This document shows, in pieces, positions 57,319 to 64,000 of a stretch of DNA of 64,000 nucleotides. The DNA comes from Aromatoleum toluclasticum ATCC 700605 (GTDB lineage: Bacteria; Pseudomonadota; Gammaproteobacteria; Burkholderiales; Rhodocyclaceae). Made by a program: the position numbers and the translations under genes. Numbering within the stretch: the first letter of the stretch is position 1; each line of letters opens with the position of its first letter. Under the pieces are notes generated by a model, which was given only the letters and a program-made list of their open reading frames with translations, did no database searches and was not told the DNA's origin. Where the stretch lies: the NCBI RefSeq assembly GCF_000378245.1, contig NZ_KB899504.1, positions 1 to 64,000 of the forward strand, given 5' to 3'.

Positions 57319-57923
57319 CCCCGAGGGAATCGAATCGCGGCGCAATGCAGTTCGCGCGCAGGCTCGCCATCCTCGCCGCCGTCGCCGTCGTGATCGCTGC
57401 GGGGCGCTATGGCGACGAGCGCTTCGCCCCGGCTACGGCGGCGGCCGACGAGGGGACCGCAGCGCCGCAACTACCGGAGATCCGCTTTCAGGATGCGAGC
57501 GGGAACATCCGCTCGCTGGCCGATTTTCGCGGGCGGGTCGTGCTGCTGAATCTGTGGGCCACCTGGTGCGTGCCGTGCCGCAAGGAGATGCCGTCCCTCG
57601 ACCGCCTGCAGGCGCTGCTGGGCGGTCCCGCCTTCGAGGTGGTGGCCTTGTCCATCGACCGCAGTCCGCAGGCCGTCCGCGAGTTCTACCAGCAGTACGG
57701 CATCCGCAAACTCGCGCTCTACATCGATCCCTCGGCCGAGGTCACGAGCACCCTCGGCGCCGTGGGCATCCCGACCACCGTGCTGGTCGATCGCGACGGC
57801 CGCGAGCGCTGGCGCCGGGTGGGTCCGGCGGAATGGGACGCGTCGGCAGAGATCGCGGAAATTCGCAAGCTGGTGGAGCCCGACGCCAAGCCCCGCGGGC
57901 GCGGCCAGGGATTGCAGCAATGA
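57315..57923 (+). CDS. TlpA/ResA-type membrane-anchored thioredoxin
   Basis: 202 aa. An N-terminal anchor (FARRLAILAAVAVVIAAGRY) precedes a thioredoxin domain: FRGRVVLLNLWATWCVPCRK (WCVPC active site, about residues 84-88), VVALSIDRSPQAVREFYQQY and GAVGIPTTVLVDRDGRERWR (cis-Pro IPTT). TlpA/ResA proteins reduce periplasmic disulfides, often in cytochrome c or copper-site assembly. A start at 57309, two codons earlier, is open too. It overlaps the cytochrome c end and precedes a small membrane protein; CcdA-like 59070 is a likely electron donor. Confidence 0.88.
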   Translation: MTPRESNRGAMQFARRLAILAAVAVVIAAGRYGDERFAPATAAADEGTAAPQLPEIRFQDASGNIRSLADFRGRVVLLNLWATWCVPCRKEMPSLDRLQALLGGPAFEVVALSIDRSPQAVREFYQQYGIRKLALYIDPSAEVTSTLGAVGIPTTVLVDRDGRERWRRVGPAEWDASAEIAEIRKLVEPDAKPRGRGQGLQQ

Positions 57924-57946
57924 CAGACCGTAAAGGAGAGACTCAG

Positions 57947-58240
57947 ATGGAAAGCTCAAGGGTACATCCATTCCATGCGGCCGGGCAGGCGCTTCGCCGC
58001 CCGATCGGCTTCATTCGTCGCGCACCGGGACGCACACTGTGGGTGGCGCTGGCCACGTTGGGGGTCGGAGGCGGGCTGTTCCTCGGCTGGGACTGGCTCG
58101 CGGCGGCCGGGCTCACGTCGGTCGTCGTCGGCCTGCTGCCCTGCGCGGCGATGTGCGCGGCGGGGCTGTGCGCCGGGCGGCACGGAAAACAGGGCAGTTG
58201 CCACGGCGGCGCTGCCGCCGACTCAGGGGATCGGCCATGA
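57947..58240 (+). CDS. Small membrane protein, paralog of 56199-56489
   Basis: 97 aa. Two hydrophobic parts: TLWVALATLGVGGGLFLGWD and WLAAAGLTSVVVGLLPCAAM, then CAAGLCAGRHGKQGSCHGGA, with four Cys and two His near the end. GVGGGLFLGWDWLAAAG matches the 56199 protein. ATG at 57947 is preceded by AAAGGAGAGACTCAG; an in-frame ATG at 57920 is also open. The stop overlaps the next start (ATGA). The Cys/His tail hints at metal binding; otherwise unknown. Confidence 0.65.
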   Translation: MESSRVHPFHAAGQALRRPIGFIRRAPGRTLWVALATLGVGGGLFLGWDWLAAAGLTSVVVGLLPCAAMCAAGLCAGRHGKQGSCHGGAAADSGDRP

Positions 58241-59052
58241 GACGTCTTCTTCTCGCCATGCTCCTCGCCGGCATCATGGCCGTTCCGGGGCACACCGCCG
58301 AGACAGCCGCAGCGGCCGGCCCCGATCCCGCCCTGGTCGACGCCATCGTGCGCAAGCTCGAAAGCGAGGGCGTCCTCGACCGCGTCGTCGATCGCGCGCT
58401 CACCCGGGTGATCGAGCGCCGGCAGGAGGCGCAGCGCAACGAGCTTGCGCGACAGCAGGCGCAGACGGCCGAGCGGGGCAAGGCGGCGCGCAAGGTGGTG
58501 GCCAACCGCGACCACATCCGTGGCAACGCCGCGGCGGAAGTCTCGCTGATCGAGTATTCGGACTTCGAGTGTCCGTTCTGCAAGCGCTTCCACGACGCGC
58601 CCGCGGCCGTGCTGGAGCGCCACGGCGGGCGCGTGAACTGGGTCTATCGCCACTTTCCGCTCGCCTTTCACGATCCGGCCGCGCGCCGCGAGGCCGTCGC
58701 CAGCGAATGCGCGGCGAAGCTCGGCGGCAATGAGGCGTTCTGGAAGTACACCGACGCACTCTTCCGCCACACGCGCTCCAATGGCCAAGGTCTCGCCGAA
58801 GGCAAGTCCGAGCTCGCCATCGCCACCGAGCTGGGCCTCAAGGGCGACGACTTCTCGCGCTGCCTGGCCGACCCGGCGATGATCAAACGGGTGGACGAGG
58901 ACATCGCCGACGGCAACGCGATCGGCGTCACCGGCACGCCCGCGACGCTGGTCCGCAACAATCGTAGCGGCGCCACCGAATGGGTGGTCGGCGCGCAGCC
59001 GCTTGCCGCGTTGCAGGCCGCGGTCGAGCGTGTGCTCGACACCAAGCGCTGA
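58237..59052 (+). CDS. DsbA/DsbG-type periplasmic disulfide oxidoreductase
   Basis: 271 aa. Signal peptide (RRLLLAMLLAGIMAVPGHTA), a helical dimerisation-like region (VDAIVRKLESEGVLDRVVDR...RVIERRQEAQRNELAR, about 28-75), then the thioredoxin-fold with DFECPFCKRFHDAPAAVLER (CPFC active site) and the helical insert, and GVTGTPATLVRNN with cis-Pro. This is the Com1/DsbA-like family that makes or shuffles disulfides. It overlaps the upstream membrane protein by 4 bp and precedes a CcdA-like gene. CPFC is typical of oxidases, but reduction by CcdA cannot be excluded. Confidence 0.88.
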   Translation: MRRLLLAMLLAGIMAVPGHTAETAAAAGPDPALVDAIVRKLESEGVLDRVVDRALTRVIERRQEAQRNELARQQAQTAERGKAARKVVANRDHIRGNAAAEVSLIEYSDFECPFCKRFHDAPAAVLERHGGRVNWVYRHFPLAFHDPAARREAVASECAAKLGGNEAFWKYTDALFRHTRSNGQGLAEGKSELAIATELGLKGDDFSRCLADPAMIKRVDEDIADGNAIGVTGTPATLVRNNRSGATEWVVGAQPLAALQAAVERVLDTKR

Positions 59053-59069
59053 GTTCGACCGAGCAGGCC

Positions 59070-59813
59070 ATGATCGACGCCGCCACCCTCGGACTCGCCG
59101 GTGCCGCCGCAGCCGGCCTCGTCTCCTTCCTCTCGCCCTGCGTGCTGCCCCTGGTGCCCGCCTATGTCTCTTATATGGCGGGGCACTCGCTGCACGGTGC
59201 GCAACCTGCGGTCGACGCCCGCACCCGGCTCCACGCAGGCGTGATGAGCCTTTTCTTCGTGCTGGGGTTCTCGGCAGTATTCGTCGCCCTGGGGGCGAGC
59301 GCCACCGCGCTGGGGCAGCTGTTGCTGCGCTACCGCCACGAAGCCGGCCTCGTCGGCGGCGTGATCGTCGTTGCCTTCGGTCTCTTCATGCTCGGGCTGT
59401 TCCGGCACGTGGCGTGGTTTCACCGCGACTGGCGCTTCCACCCGCATCTGGCGAGCGGGCATCCGGCCTCGGCACTGGTGCTCGGGGTCGCCTTCGGCTT
59501 CGGCTGGACGCCGTGCATCGGGCCGGTGCTCGGGGTGATCCTGACCGCGAGCGCGATGCAGGGCTCCGTGTCCGGCGGGGTCTCGCTGCTTTCGGCCTAC
59601 GCCCTGGGCCTGGGGGTGCCCTTCGTGCTCTCGGCGGTGTTCATGCGCGAGCTTGTCGGCCGGCTGAAGACGCTGCGCCACGCCGGGCGCCCGCTGCAGG
59701 TTGTCGCCGGTCTGGTGATGGTGACGATGGGCGTGGCGATGATGACGGGCCAGCTCACGGCGTTCAGTTACTGGCTGCTCGAGCAGTTTCCGGTGCTCGG
59801 GCGAATCGGATAA
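59070..59813 (+). CDS. CcdA-type thiol:disulfide transporter
   Basis: 247-aa membrane protein with six helices. The N-terminal motif LSPCVLPLVPAYVSYMAG holds the first redox Cys, and GFGWTPCIGPVLGVIL holds the second, in helices 1 and 4. The end is AMMTGQLTAFSYWLLEQFPV. CcdA/DsbD-beta proteins carry reducing power from cytoplasmic thioredoxin to the periplasm, here probably to the TlpA-like proteins at 57315 and 60762. The start at 59070 was picked because it begins the conserved helix. It is 17 bp after the DsbA-like gene. Confidence 0.9.
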   Translation: MIDAATLGLAGAAAAGLVSFLSPCVLPLVPAYVSYMAGHSLHGAQPAVDARTRLHAGVMSLFFVLGFSAVFVALGASATALGQLLLRYRHEAGLVGGVIVVAFGLFMLGLFRHVAWFHRDWRFHPHLASGHPASALVLGVAFGFGWTPCIGPVLGVILTASAMQGSVSGGVSLLSAYALGLGVPFVLSAVFMRELVGRLKTLRHAGRPLQVVAGLVMVTMGVAMMTGQLTAFSYWLLEQFPVLGRIG

Positions 59814-59832
59814 ATTTCAGGAGCCATTCCTT

Positions 59833-60765
59833 ATGTACGCACCACGAATTCCCTTTCTCGCCTCCCTGTTCAGCGGGCTCGCCCTGTTACTCTTCGCCGC
59901 AGGCGTCGCCCGGGCCGACGTGACGCTCACCCACGTCCACGGCCTTGCCTGGAGCGCCGATGGCGCGCGCCTCTTCATCCCCAGCCACCACGGCCTCGCC
60001 GTCTATGAAAACGGCAAATGGTCCAAGGCGCCCGGGCCCGCGCACGACTACATGGGCTTTTCCGCGACCCGCGCGCGCTTTTACAGCAGCGGCCATCCGG
60101 CACCCGGCTCGGGCTTGGGCAACCCCTTCGGCCTGATCCGCAGCGACGACGGCGGCAAGAGCTGGAAGAGGCTCGGCCTCGAAGGCGAGTCCGATTTCCA
60201 TCTGCTCGCCACCGGGTTCGCCACCGATGCGGTGTACGTGTTCAATCACGCGCCCAATTCGCGCATGCAGTCGGCCGGCCTGCACTCCACGCTGAATGAT
60301 GGACTCATGTGGAAGAAGGCCGCCGGGCGCGGCCTCTCCGGCGAGCCAACGAGCCTCGCGGTGCATCCGGAGAACACGAAGGTGGTGGCGGTCGGGACCC
60401 GCGACGGCGTCTTCCTGTCGACCGACGCGGGCGACACCTTCCGTCGGCTGGCCGCGGGCCAGACCCTGGCGACGTTCTTCGATCTTGACGGCACCCATCT
60501 GTGGTCCGCCGGGCATGACGGCAACCCGACGTTGCACCGCATCGAGTGGAACGGCGACTCGGCCAAAGAGATAGCGCTCCCGCCGCTCGGCGAGGACGCG
60601 GTGGCTTACGTCGCCCAGAATCCGGCTCGGCGGAACGAGTACGCGATTGCGACCTTCAAGCGCAGCGCCTTCCTCAGCCGCGACGGCGGCAAGACCTGGG
60701 AGCCGATCGCGCGCCAGGGGCAGGGCGTGGATCGTCGTGACGGGCCGCGGGCGAGCAAGCCATGA
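59833..60765 (+). CDS. F510_1955-type periplasmic beta-propeller (BNR/Asp-box) protein
   Basis: 310 aa. Signal peptide (YAPRIPFLASLFSGLALLLF, ending near ARAD) followed by a propeller: HVHGLAWSADGARLFIPSHH, GLIRSDDGGKSWKRLGLEG (Asp-box S.DGG..W), VFLSTDAGDTFRRLA and AFLSRDGGKTWEPIA. The Asp-boxes are typical of sialidase-like propellers, and the family is labelled glycosylhydrolase by homology only. No active-site residues can be named. It lies between the CcdA-like and TlpA-like genes, and its stop overlaps the next start by 4 bp. It may be a scaffold or metal-centre maturation factor; that is inference. Confidence 0.8.
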   Translation: MYAPRIPFLASLFSGLALLLFAAGVARADVTLTHVHGLAWSADGARLFIPSHHGLAVYENGKWSKAPGPAHDYMGFSATRARFYSSGHPAPGSGLGNPFGLIRSDDGGKSWKRLGLEGESDFHLLATGFATDAVYVFNHAPNSRMQSAGLHSTLNDGLMWKKAAGRGLSGEPTSLAVHPENTKVVAVGTRDGVFLSTDAGDTFRRLAAGQTLATFFDLDGTHLWSAGHDGNPTLHRIEWNGDSAKEIALPPLGEDAVAYVAQNPARRNEYAIATFKRSAFLSRDGGKTWEPIARQGQGVDRRDGPRASKP

Positions 60766-61370
60766 GGGCCGACACGCATGATGACCTCGCCGCGCGCACG
60801 CCGAAGGCGGGCCGCGCCGCGGTGCGGAGCCGGTGGGGCGCGCTGCTGCCCCTTGGCGTCTTCCTCGTCCTGGTCGTGGCGCTCGCCGTCGGCCTGACGC
60901 TGAATCCGCGCGAAGTGCCTTCGCCGCTCATCGGCAGGCCGGTGCCGGCGTTCGACCTGCCGCCGGTCAAGGGCCGGACGCTCGGTTTGTCGAGTGCCGA
61001 CCTCGGCAAGGGCGAGGTCGCGCTGGTGAACGTCTTCGCCTCGTGGTGCGTCGCCTGCCGCGAAGAGCATCCCGTGCTCATGGAGGTGCAGGCCCGCGGG
61101 CTGGTCCCCATCCACGGCCTCAACTACAAGGACCAGCCCGACGACGCGGCACGCTGGCTCGCAGAATGGGGCGATCCGTACACCCGCACCGGCGCGGATG
61201 TAGACGGCCGCGTGGGCATCGACTGGGGCGTGTATGGCGTGCCCGAGACCTTCGTCATCGGCGCCGACGGGCGCATCGCCTACAAGCACATCGGGCCGAT
61301 CACGCCCGAGTTCGTCAACGCGGAGCTGATGCCAATGATCGAGCGCCTGCGCGCAACGGGCAAGCCCTAG
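60762..61370 (+). CDS. CcmG/DsbE-type thioredoxin
   Basis: 202 aa. One N-terminal helix (GALLPLGVFLVLVVALAVGL) followed by the DsbE/CcmG domain: GRPVPAFDLPPVKGRTLGLS, VALVNVFASWCVACREEHPV (WCVAC), GLNYKDQPDDAARWLAEWGD and GVYGVPETFVIGADGRIAYK. These are the CcmG landmarks (GVPETF, GLNYKD). Such proteins reduce apocytochrome or other disulfides. No other ccm gene is present, so it may serve the neighbours. It overlaps the propeller gene by 4 bp and precedes the multicopper oxidase. Confidence 0.9.
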   Translation: MRADTHDDLAARTPKAGRAAVRSRWGALLPLGVFLVLVVALAVGLTLNPREVPSPLIGRPVPAFDLPPVKGRTLGLSSADLGKGEVALVNVFASWCVACREEHPVLMEVQARGLVPIHGLNYKDQPDDAARWLAEWGDPYTRTGADVDGRVGIDWGVYGVPETFVIGADGRIAYKHIGPITPEFVNAELMPMIERLRATGKP

Positions 61371-61413
61371 CGCAAGCCGATTCCACGGCCGCCGGCAAGG
61401 AGAAAGAATCGAC

Positions 61414-63066
61414 ATGTGGACACGACGAAGCATGTTGCAGGCACTGGGCGCCGGCGCGGGCCTCGCGGCCGCACCGTGGCCCCTGCGCGCGGCGCTGGCC
61501 GCCGAGGCGCCCGATCTCGTCCTGCGGCTCACCGCCGCGCGCGGCGCGGCCGCTATCCGCGCCGGGGGCGAGACGGCAGTGCTGCGCTACACCGGCCAGG
61601 TGCTGCGCGGTCGGGCCGATGCGCTCGGGCCGTCCGCTTCCTACCTCGGGCCCACGCTGGAGCTCCGGCGCGGCGAGCGGGTGCGCATCGAATTCCGCAA
61701 TCGTCTTCCCGACCCATCCATCATCCACTGGCACGGCATGATCGTGCCCGAGGCGGCCGATGGTCATCCGCGCTTCGCCGTCGGGCCCGGCGGCGAATAC
61801 GTCTACGAGTTCACGGTGAAGAACCCCGCCGGCACCTACCTCTATCACCCCCATCCGCACGGCCTCACCGGTGCCCAGGTCTATCACGGCCTGGCCGGGC
61901 TCGTGATCGTGCGCGAGGCGCAGGAGCGCGCCTGGGGCCTGCCGGGGCCGGAGCATGAGCTCGCCCTCGTCATCCAGGACCGGCGCCTCACCGGCGACAA
62001 CCGCCTGGAGTTCAAGCGAACGATGATGGACGACATGAACGGCGTCCTCGGCGACACCGTGCTCGTCAACGGCCAGGCGGACGCGGCATTCCGGGTCTCG
62101 CCGCGGCCGTGGCGGCTGCGCCTGGTCAACGCGTCGAACGCGCGCATCTACAAGCTCGCCTGGTCCGACGGCCGGCCGATGCGGGTGATCGCGACCGGCA
62201 ACGGCCTGCTCTCGGCTGCCGAAGGCGTGCAGACGCGGCCCTACGTCGTGCTCGCACCCTTCGAGCGCATCGAGCTGCTGGAAGATTTCGGCACGCGCCG
62301 CGCCGGCAGCGAGGTGGCGCTCGTGAGCCGCGAATTCGCCGGCCCGGGCATGATGGACATGATGGACGGCATGATGGGGCGCGGCGGCCCGGGAGGCATG
62401 ATGGGTGGGATGATGGGCGGCGGAATGGGTGGCGGAATGGGTGGCGGAATGGGTGGCGGAATGGGTGGCGGGATGGGTGGCGGGATGGGTGGGATGATGG
62501 GCCGCGGCATGGAGGGCATGATGCGCGGCATGATGGGGCCCGCCCAGGGGGAGACGCTGCCGGTCGCGCGTTTCGACGTGGGCACGCAGGCTCGCACTGC
62601 CGACGAGGAGCTGCGGCTGCCACCGGCACCCCCGTCGCCGCGGGGAGGGCACGAGCTCCACACCCGGCTCGCCTTCCGCCATATGCGCGGCTTTCTCGAC
62701 GGCCGCCGCTTCGAGATGGAAGCGGTCGCCGACGACGAGTGGCTGCCCCTCGACGAGGCCACGGTGTGGACCTTCGCCAACGACGGCGGCCCGATGTCCA
62801 TGGCCCATCCCATGCACATCCATGGCGTGCGCTTCCGCCTTCTGGAGCGCAGCCCGGGCGATGCGCCCGCCGACCTGCGCGAGGGGCTGGTTGACGCCGG
62901 CTTCAAGGACACCTTCCTGATCTTTCCCGGCGAGCGCGTCCGCCTCGGCGTCGTCCCCACCGAGCCGGGACTGTTCCTGTACCACTGCCACAACCTCGAG
63001 CACGAAGACGGGGGCATGATGCGCAACTGCCGCTTCGACGCGCGCTCGCCGGTCGGTCGGCCATGA
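61414..63066 (+). CDS. Multicopper oxidase with Met/Gly-repeat insert
   Basis: 550 aa. Tat-type N-terminus (WTRRSMLQALGAGAGLAAAP). Copper ligands: IIHWHGMIVPE (HWHG), YLYHPHPHGLTGAQ (HPHPHG), AHPMHIHGVRFRLLE (HPMHIHG) and FLYHCHNLEHEDGGMM (HCHNLEHEDGGM, type 1 and trinuclear). Between domains 2 and 3 lies a Met/Gly region (MMDMMDGMMGRGG, then repeated GMGG from 12-bp units). Such Met-rich inserts in CueO/CopA oxidases bind Cu(I). It would oxidise periplasmic Cu(I) to Cu(II). It is 43 bp after the DsbE-like gene. Confidence 0.93.
   Translation: MWTRRSMLQALGAGAGLAAAPWPLRAALAAEAPDLVLRLTAARGAAAIRAGGETAVLRYTGQVLRGRADALGPSASYLGPTLELRRGERVRIEFRNRLPDPSIIHWHGMIVPEAADGHPRFAVGPGGEYVYEFTVKNPAGTYLYHPHPHGLTGAQVYHGLAGLVIVREAQERAWGLPGPEHELALVIQDRRLTGDNRLEFKRTMMDDMNGVLGDTVLVNGQADAAFRVSPRPWRLRLVNASNARIYKLAWSDGRPMRVIATGNGLLSAAEGVQTRPYVVLAPFERIELLEDFGTRRAGSEVALVSREFAGPGMMDMMDGMMGRGGPGGMMGGMMGGGMGGGMGGGMGGGMGGGMGGGMGGMMGRGMEGMMRGMMGPAQGETLPVARFDVGTQARTADEELRLPPAPPSPRGGHELHTRLAFRHMRGFLDGRRFEMEAVADDEWLPLDEATVWTFANDGGPMSMAHPMHIHGVRFRLLERSPGDAPADLREGLVDAGFKDTFLIFPGERVRLGVVPTEPGLFLYHCHNLEHEDGGMMRNCRFDARSPVGRP
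62412..62495 (+). repeat. 12-bp tandem repeats encoding GMGG units in the multicopper oxidase
   Basis: About seven in-frame copies of ATGGGTGGCGGA/G, coding for M-G-G-G/GMGG repeats. Third-position variants (GGA then GGG) show the array has drifted or been homogenised in two halves. Repeat number could vary between strains by slippage without breaking the frame. Confidence 0.9.
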
Positions 63067-63101
63067 GCGCCCCCGCCCGGCCGCCCGAAGGGGGCGCTCT
63101 T

Positions 63102-63132
63102 CCTCCCCCGGGGAGGATGTCGCGCAGCGACA
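63102..63132. repeat. Palindromic intergenic element (two hairpins)
   Basis: CCTCCCC c GGGGAGG (63102-63116) followed by TGTCGC gca GCGACA (63118-63132). This looks like a short REP-type intergenic palindrome of GC-rich betaproteobacteria, or a terminator after the oxidase gene. It ends 14 bp before the GTG of the next gene, whose ribosome site (AGGAGGG) directly follows it. Confidence 0.5.
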
Positions 63133-63145
63133 GGAGGGTGGTCCA

Positions 63146-63658
63146 GTGAGCGCGACCCGATCGTTGCACACGGTGTCCGGCCGCACCTTGCGGGTGCTCG
63201 GCGCCTGGCTGCTGGCATCCCTCGTGCTCCACCTCGGCTGGGAGATCGCCCAGCTACCCTTGTACACGCTTTGGCGCGAGGAGAGCCCGGCGTACATCGC
63301 CTGGGCGGTGGTCCACTGCACCGCGGGCGACGGTCTGATCGCGTTGGGCACCTATGCGGTGACAAGCATCTGGCTGCGCGGCGTCTGCTGGCCCTGGGAG
63401 TCGCCGGGCCGCGGCCTGTTCGTGCTGTGGGCGAGCGGACTCGCCTGGACGGCCTTCAGCGAGTGGCGTCACGTGCAAGATCTTGGCTCGTGGGCTTACA
63501 CCGAGTCGATGCCGACGCTGGCCGGGATCGGTCTCGCGCCGCTCGCGCAATGGGTGATCGTGCCAGGACTGGCGTTGTGGTCCCTACGGGTATGGCATCC
63601 GGAGCGCGCATCCGGAGGACCCAGGGAGCCGACCGGTGACAAAGACCGGCTTCGATGA
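63146..63658 (+). CDS. Integral membrane protein of unknown function
   Basis: 170 aa from GTG 63146 behind AGGAGGGTGGTCCA. About four to five hydrophobic segments: TLRVLGAWLLASLVLHLGWE, YIAWAVVHCTAGDGLIALGT, RGLFVLWASGLAWTAFSEWR and TLAGIGLAPLAQWVIVPGLA. A conserved-looking His/Glu pair in LVLHLGWEIAQLPLY and TAFSEWRHV could bind a cofactor or metal. No family recognised. It is the last gene of the redox run, downstream of the oxidase. Confidence 0.65.
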   Translation: MSATRSLHTVSGRTLRVLGAWLLASLVLHLGWEIAQLPLYTLWREESPAYIAWAVVHCTAGDGLIALGTYAVTSIWLRGVCWPWESPGRGLFVLWASGLAWTAFSEWRHVQDLGSWAYTESMPTLAGIGLAPLAQWVIVPGLALWSLRVWHPERASGGPREPTGDKDRLR

Positions 63659-63851
63659 GGCGCGGCCGATCCGACGGGTCGGACACTGATCGTAGAGACG
63701 ACTTGGCCGGGGAACGGCGAGTTGGCTTCGAACTGCGCCGGGGCGGGTGTCGAGGATCAGGCGCTTCGCGCCGCAGGGCTCGGCCAAGCCTAGCCATGAT
63801 CCCGGCGAGGGACGCCGGCCCCTCGCCGGAAACGCCTCGACGCAATGGCTC

Positions 63852-63882
63852 TTGACATTGGACCATGCTCCAAGGTTTACGC
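63852..63882 (+). promoter_or_regulatory. MerR-type promoter for the HMA-domain gene
   Basis: TTGACA (63852-63857), 19-bp spacer, TTACGC (63877-63882). The spacer contains TTGGA ccatgc TCCAA (63858-63873 region). Long spacer plus central dyad resembles CueR/PbrR-type promoters. It is 68 bp before the ATG of the partial gene. No MerR gene is in view beside it; the -10 match is poor. Confidence 0.5.
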
Positions 63883-63950
63883 TGAACGCGATTTGGTAAA
63901 GGCGACGCCGAAGAAATCGGCATGTCGCTGCTCGCACGAAAGGCTGAACC

Positions 63951-64000
63951 ATGACCACCCTCATTGACTTCCAGGTGATCGGCGACGAGAAGATCCATTG
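63951..64000 (+). CDS. HMA-domain metal-binding protein, 5' end only
   Basis: The first 16 codons read MTTLIDFQVIGDEKIH, and the window ends after TG of the next codon (Cys or Trp). A D/EKIHC start fits heavy-metal-associated domain proteins in which the CxxC site follows immediately (IHCAGC type). The stop lies beyond the window. Product type is inference from the start and from the MerR-like promoter in front of it. Confidence 0.5.
   Translation, partial: MTTLIDFQVIGDEKIH

Noticed and set aside
62412..62495. Tandem repeats as a CRISPR array
   Set aside because: Units are 12 bp, without spacers, and encode in-frame Met-Gly repeats.

Overview
The window is about 64 kb of GC-rich DNA from a betaproteobacterium. 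The family set (CopK, CzcE, CzcI, DUF4148, Czc and Cus RND pumps, a Tn3/IS91/ISAs1/IS3 load) fits Rhodocyclales or Burkholderiales; that placement is inference from gene content only. It is an accessory heavy-metal resistance island built from several blocks and littered with insertion-sequence remains and decayed genes.

Layout. 1-5.6 kb: a complete ISAs1-family element whose left end is base 1 of the window, an IS91-like unit (frameshifted tyrosine recombinase plus HUH transposase), a decayed MarR regulator, a lipocalin-like DUF7065-type gene and the left part of an IS3 element. 5.6-10 kb: a Tn3-family transposon core inserted in that IS3 element, with a 1006-aa transposase, a small ORF and a tyrosine recombinase in place of a serine resolvase. 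10-24 kb: divergent cadR/cadA, a Met-rich periplasmic protein, a DsbB-like protein, a two-component system and a czcI-czcC-czcB-PII-czcA operon (Cd/Zn/Co efflux). 24-29 kb: a lipoprotein, an ankyrin protein, a 605-aa Cas12m-like (type V-M) CRISPR effector with no recognisable array, and gene fragments. 28.4-40 kb: a mostly minus-strand copper block (CopK, CzcE-like, two YHS proteins, DUF5676/DUF2933 membrane proteins, cyclopropane synthase, MFS, solitary Rieske protein, P1B-1 ATPase, isoprenylcysteine-methyltransferase-like protein), interrupted by a deletion that fused a CPA2 antiporter stub to a DUF3141 stub. 40-43 kb: an HD-GYP protein, a UbiB-like kinase, and IS110 and Tn3 remnants. 43.7-46.5 kb: merR | merT-merP-merA. 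46.7-54 kb: a cusCBA operon with CusF fused to CusB. 54-64 kb: an all-plus run of periplasmic proteins: CzcE-like, Met-rich, CusF, a second solitary Rieske, cytochrome c, two TlpA-like thioredoxins, DsbA-like, CcdA-like, BNR-repeat protein, multicopper oxidase, a membrane protein, and the start of an HMA-domain gene at the right edge.

How it works together. CadA and CzcCBA would export Cd/Zn/Co. CopA moves Cu(I) from cytoplasm to periplasm, CusCBA removes it from the periplasm, and CopK, CusF, CzcE and the Met-rich proteins bind it there. MerTPA imports and reduces Hg(II). The multicopper oxidase and thiol-redox proteins would oxidise Cu(I) and protect or repair metal-damaged disulfides. Three MerR-type promoters with long spacers (10564, 46070, 63852) and a 16-bp palindrome beside the two-component genes are the clearest regulatory sites.

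The most unusual item is the Cas12m-like gene at 25281-27098. It keeps the family hallmark of a His in place of the first RuvC Asp, so if functional it would bind rather than cut DNA. Limits: everything is by eye without database search; start codons and pseudogene borders are approximate.
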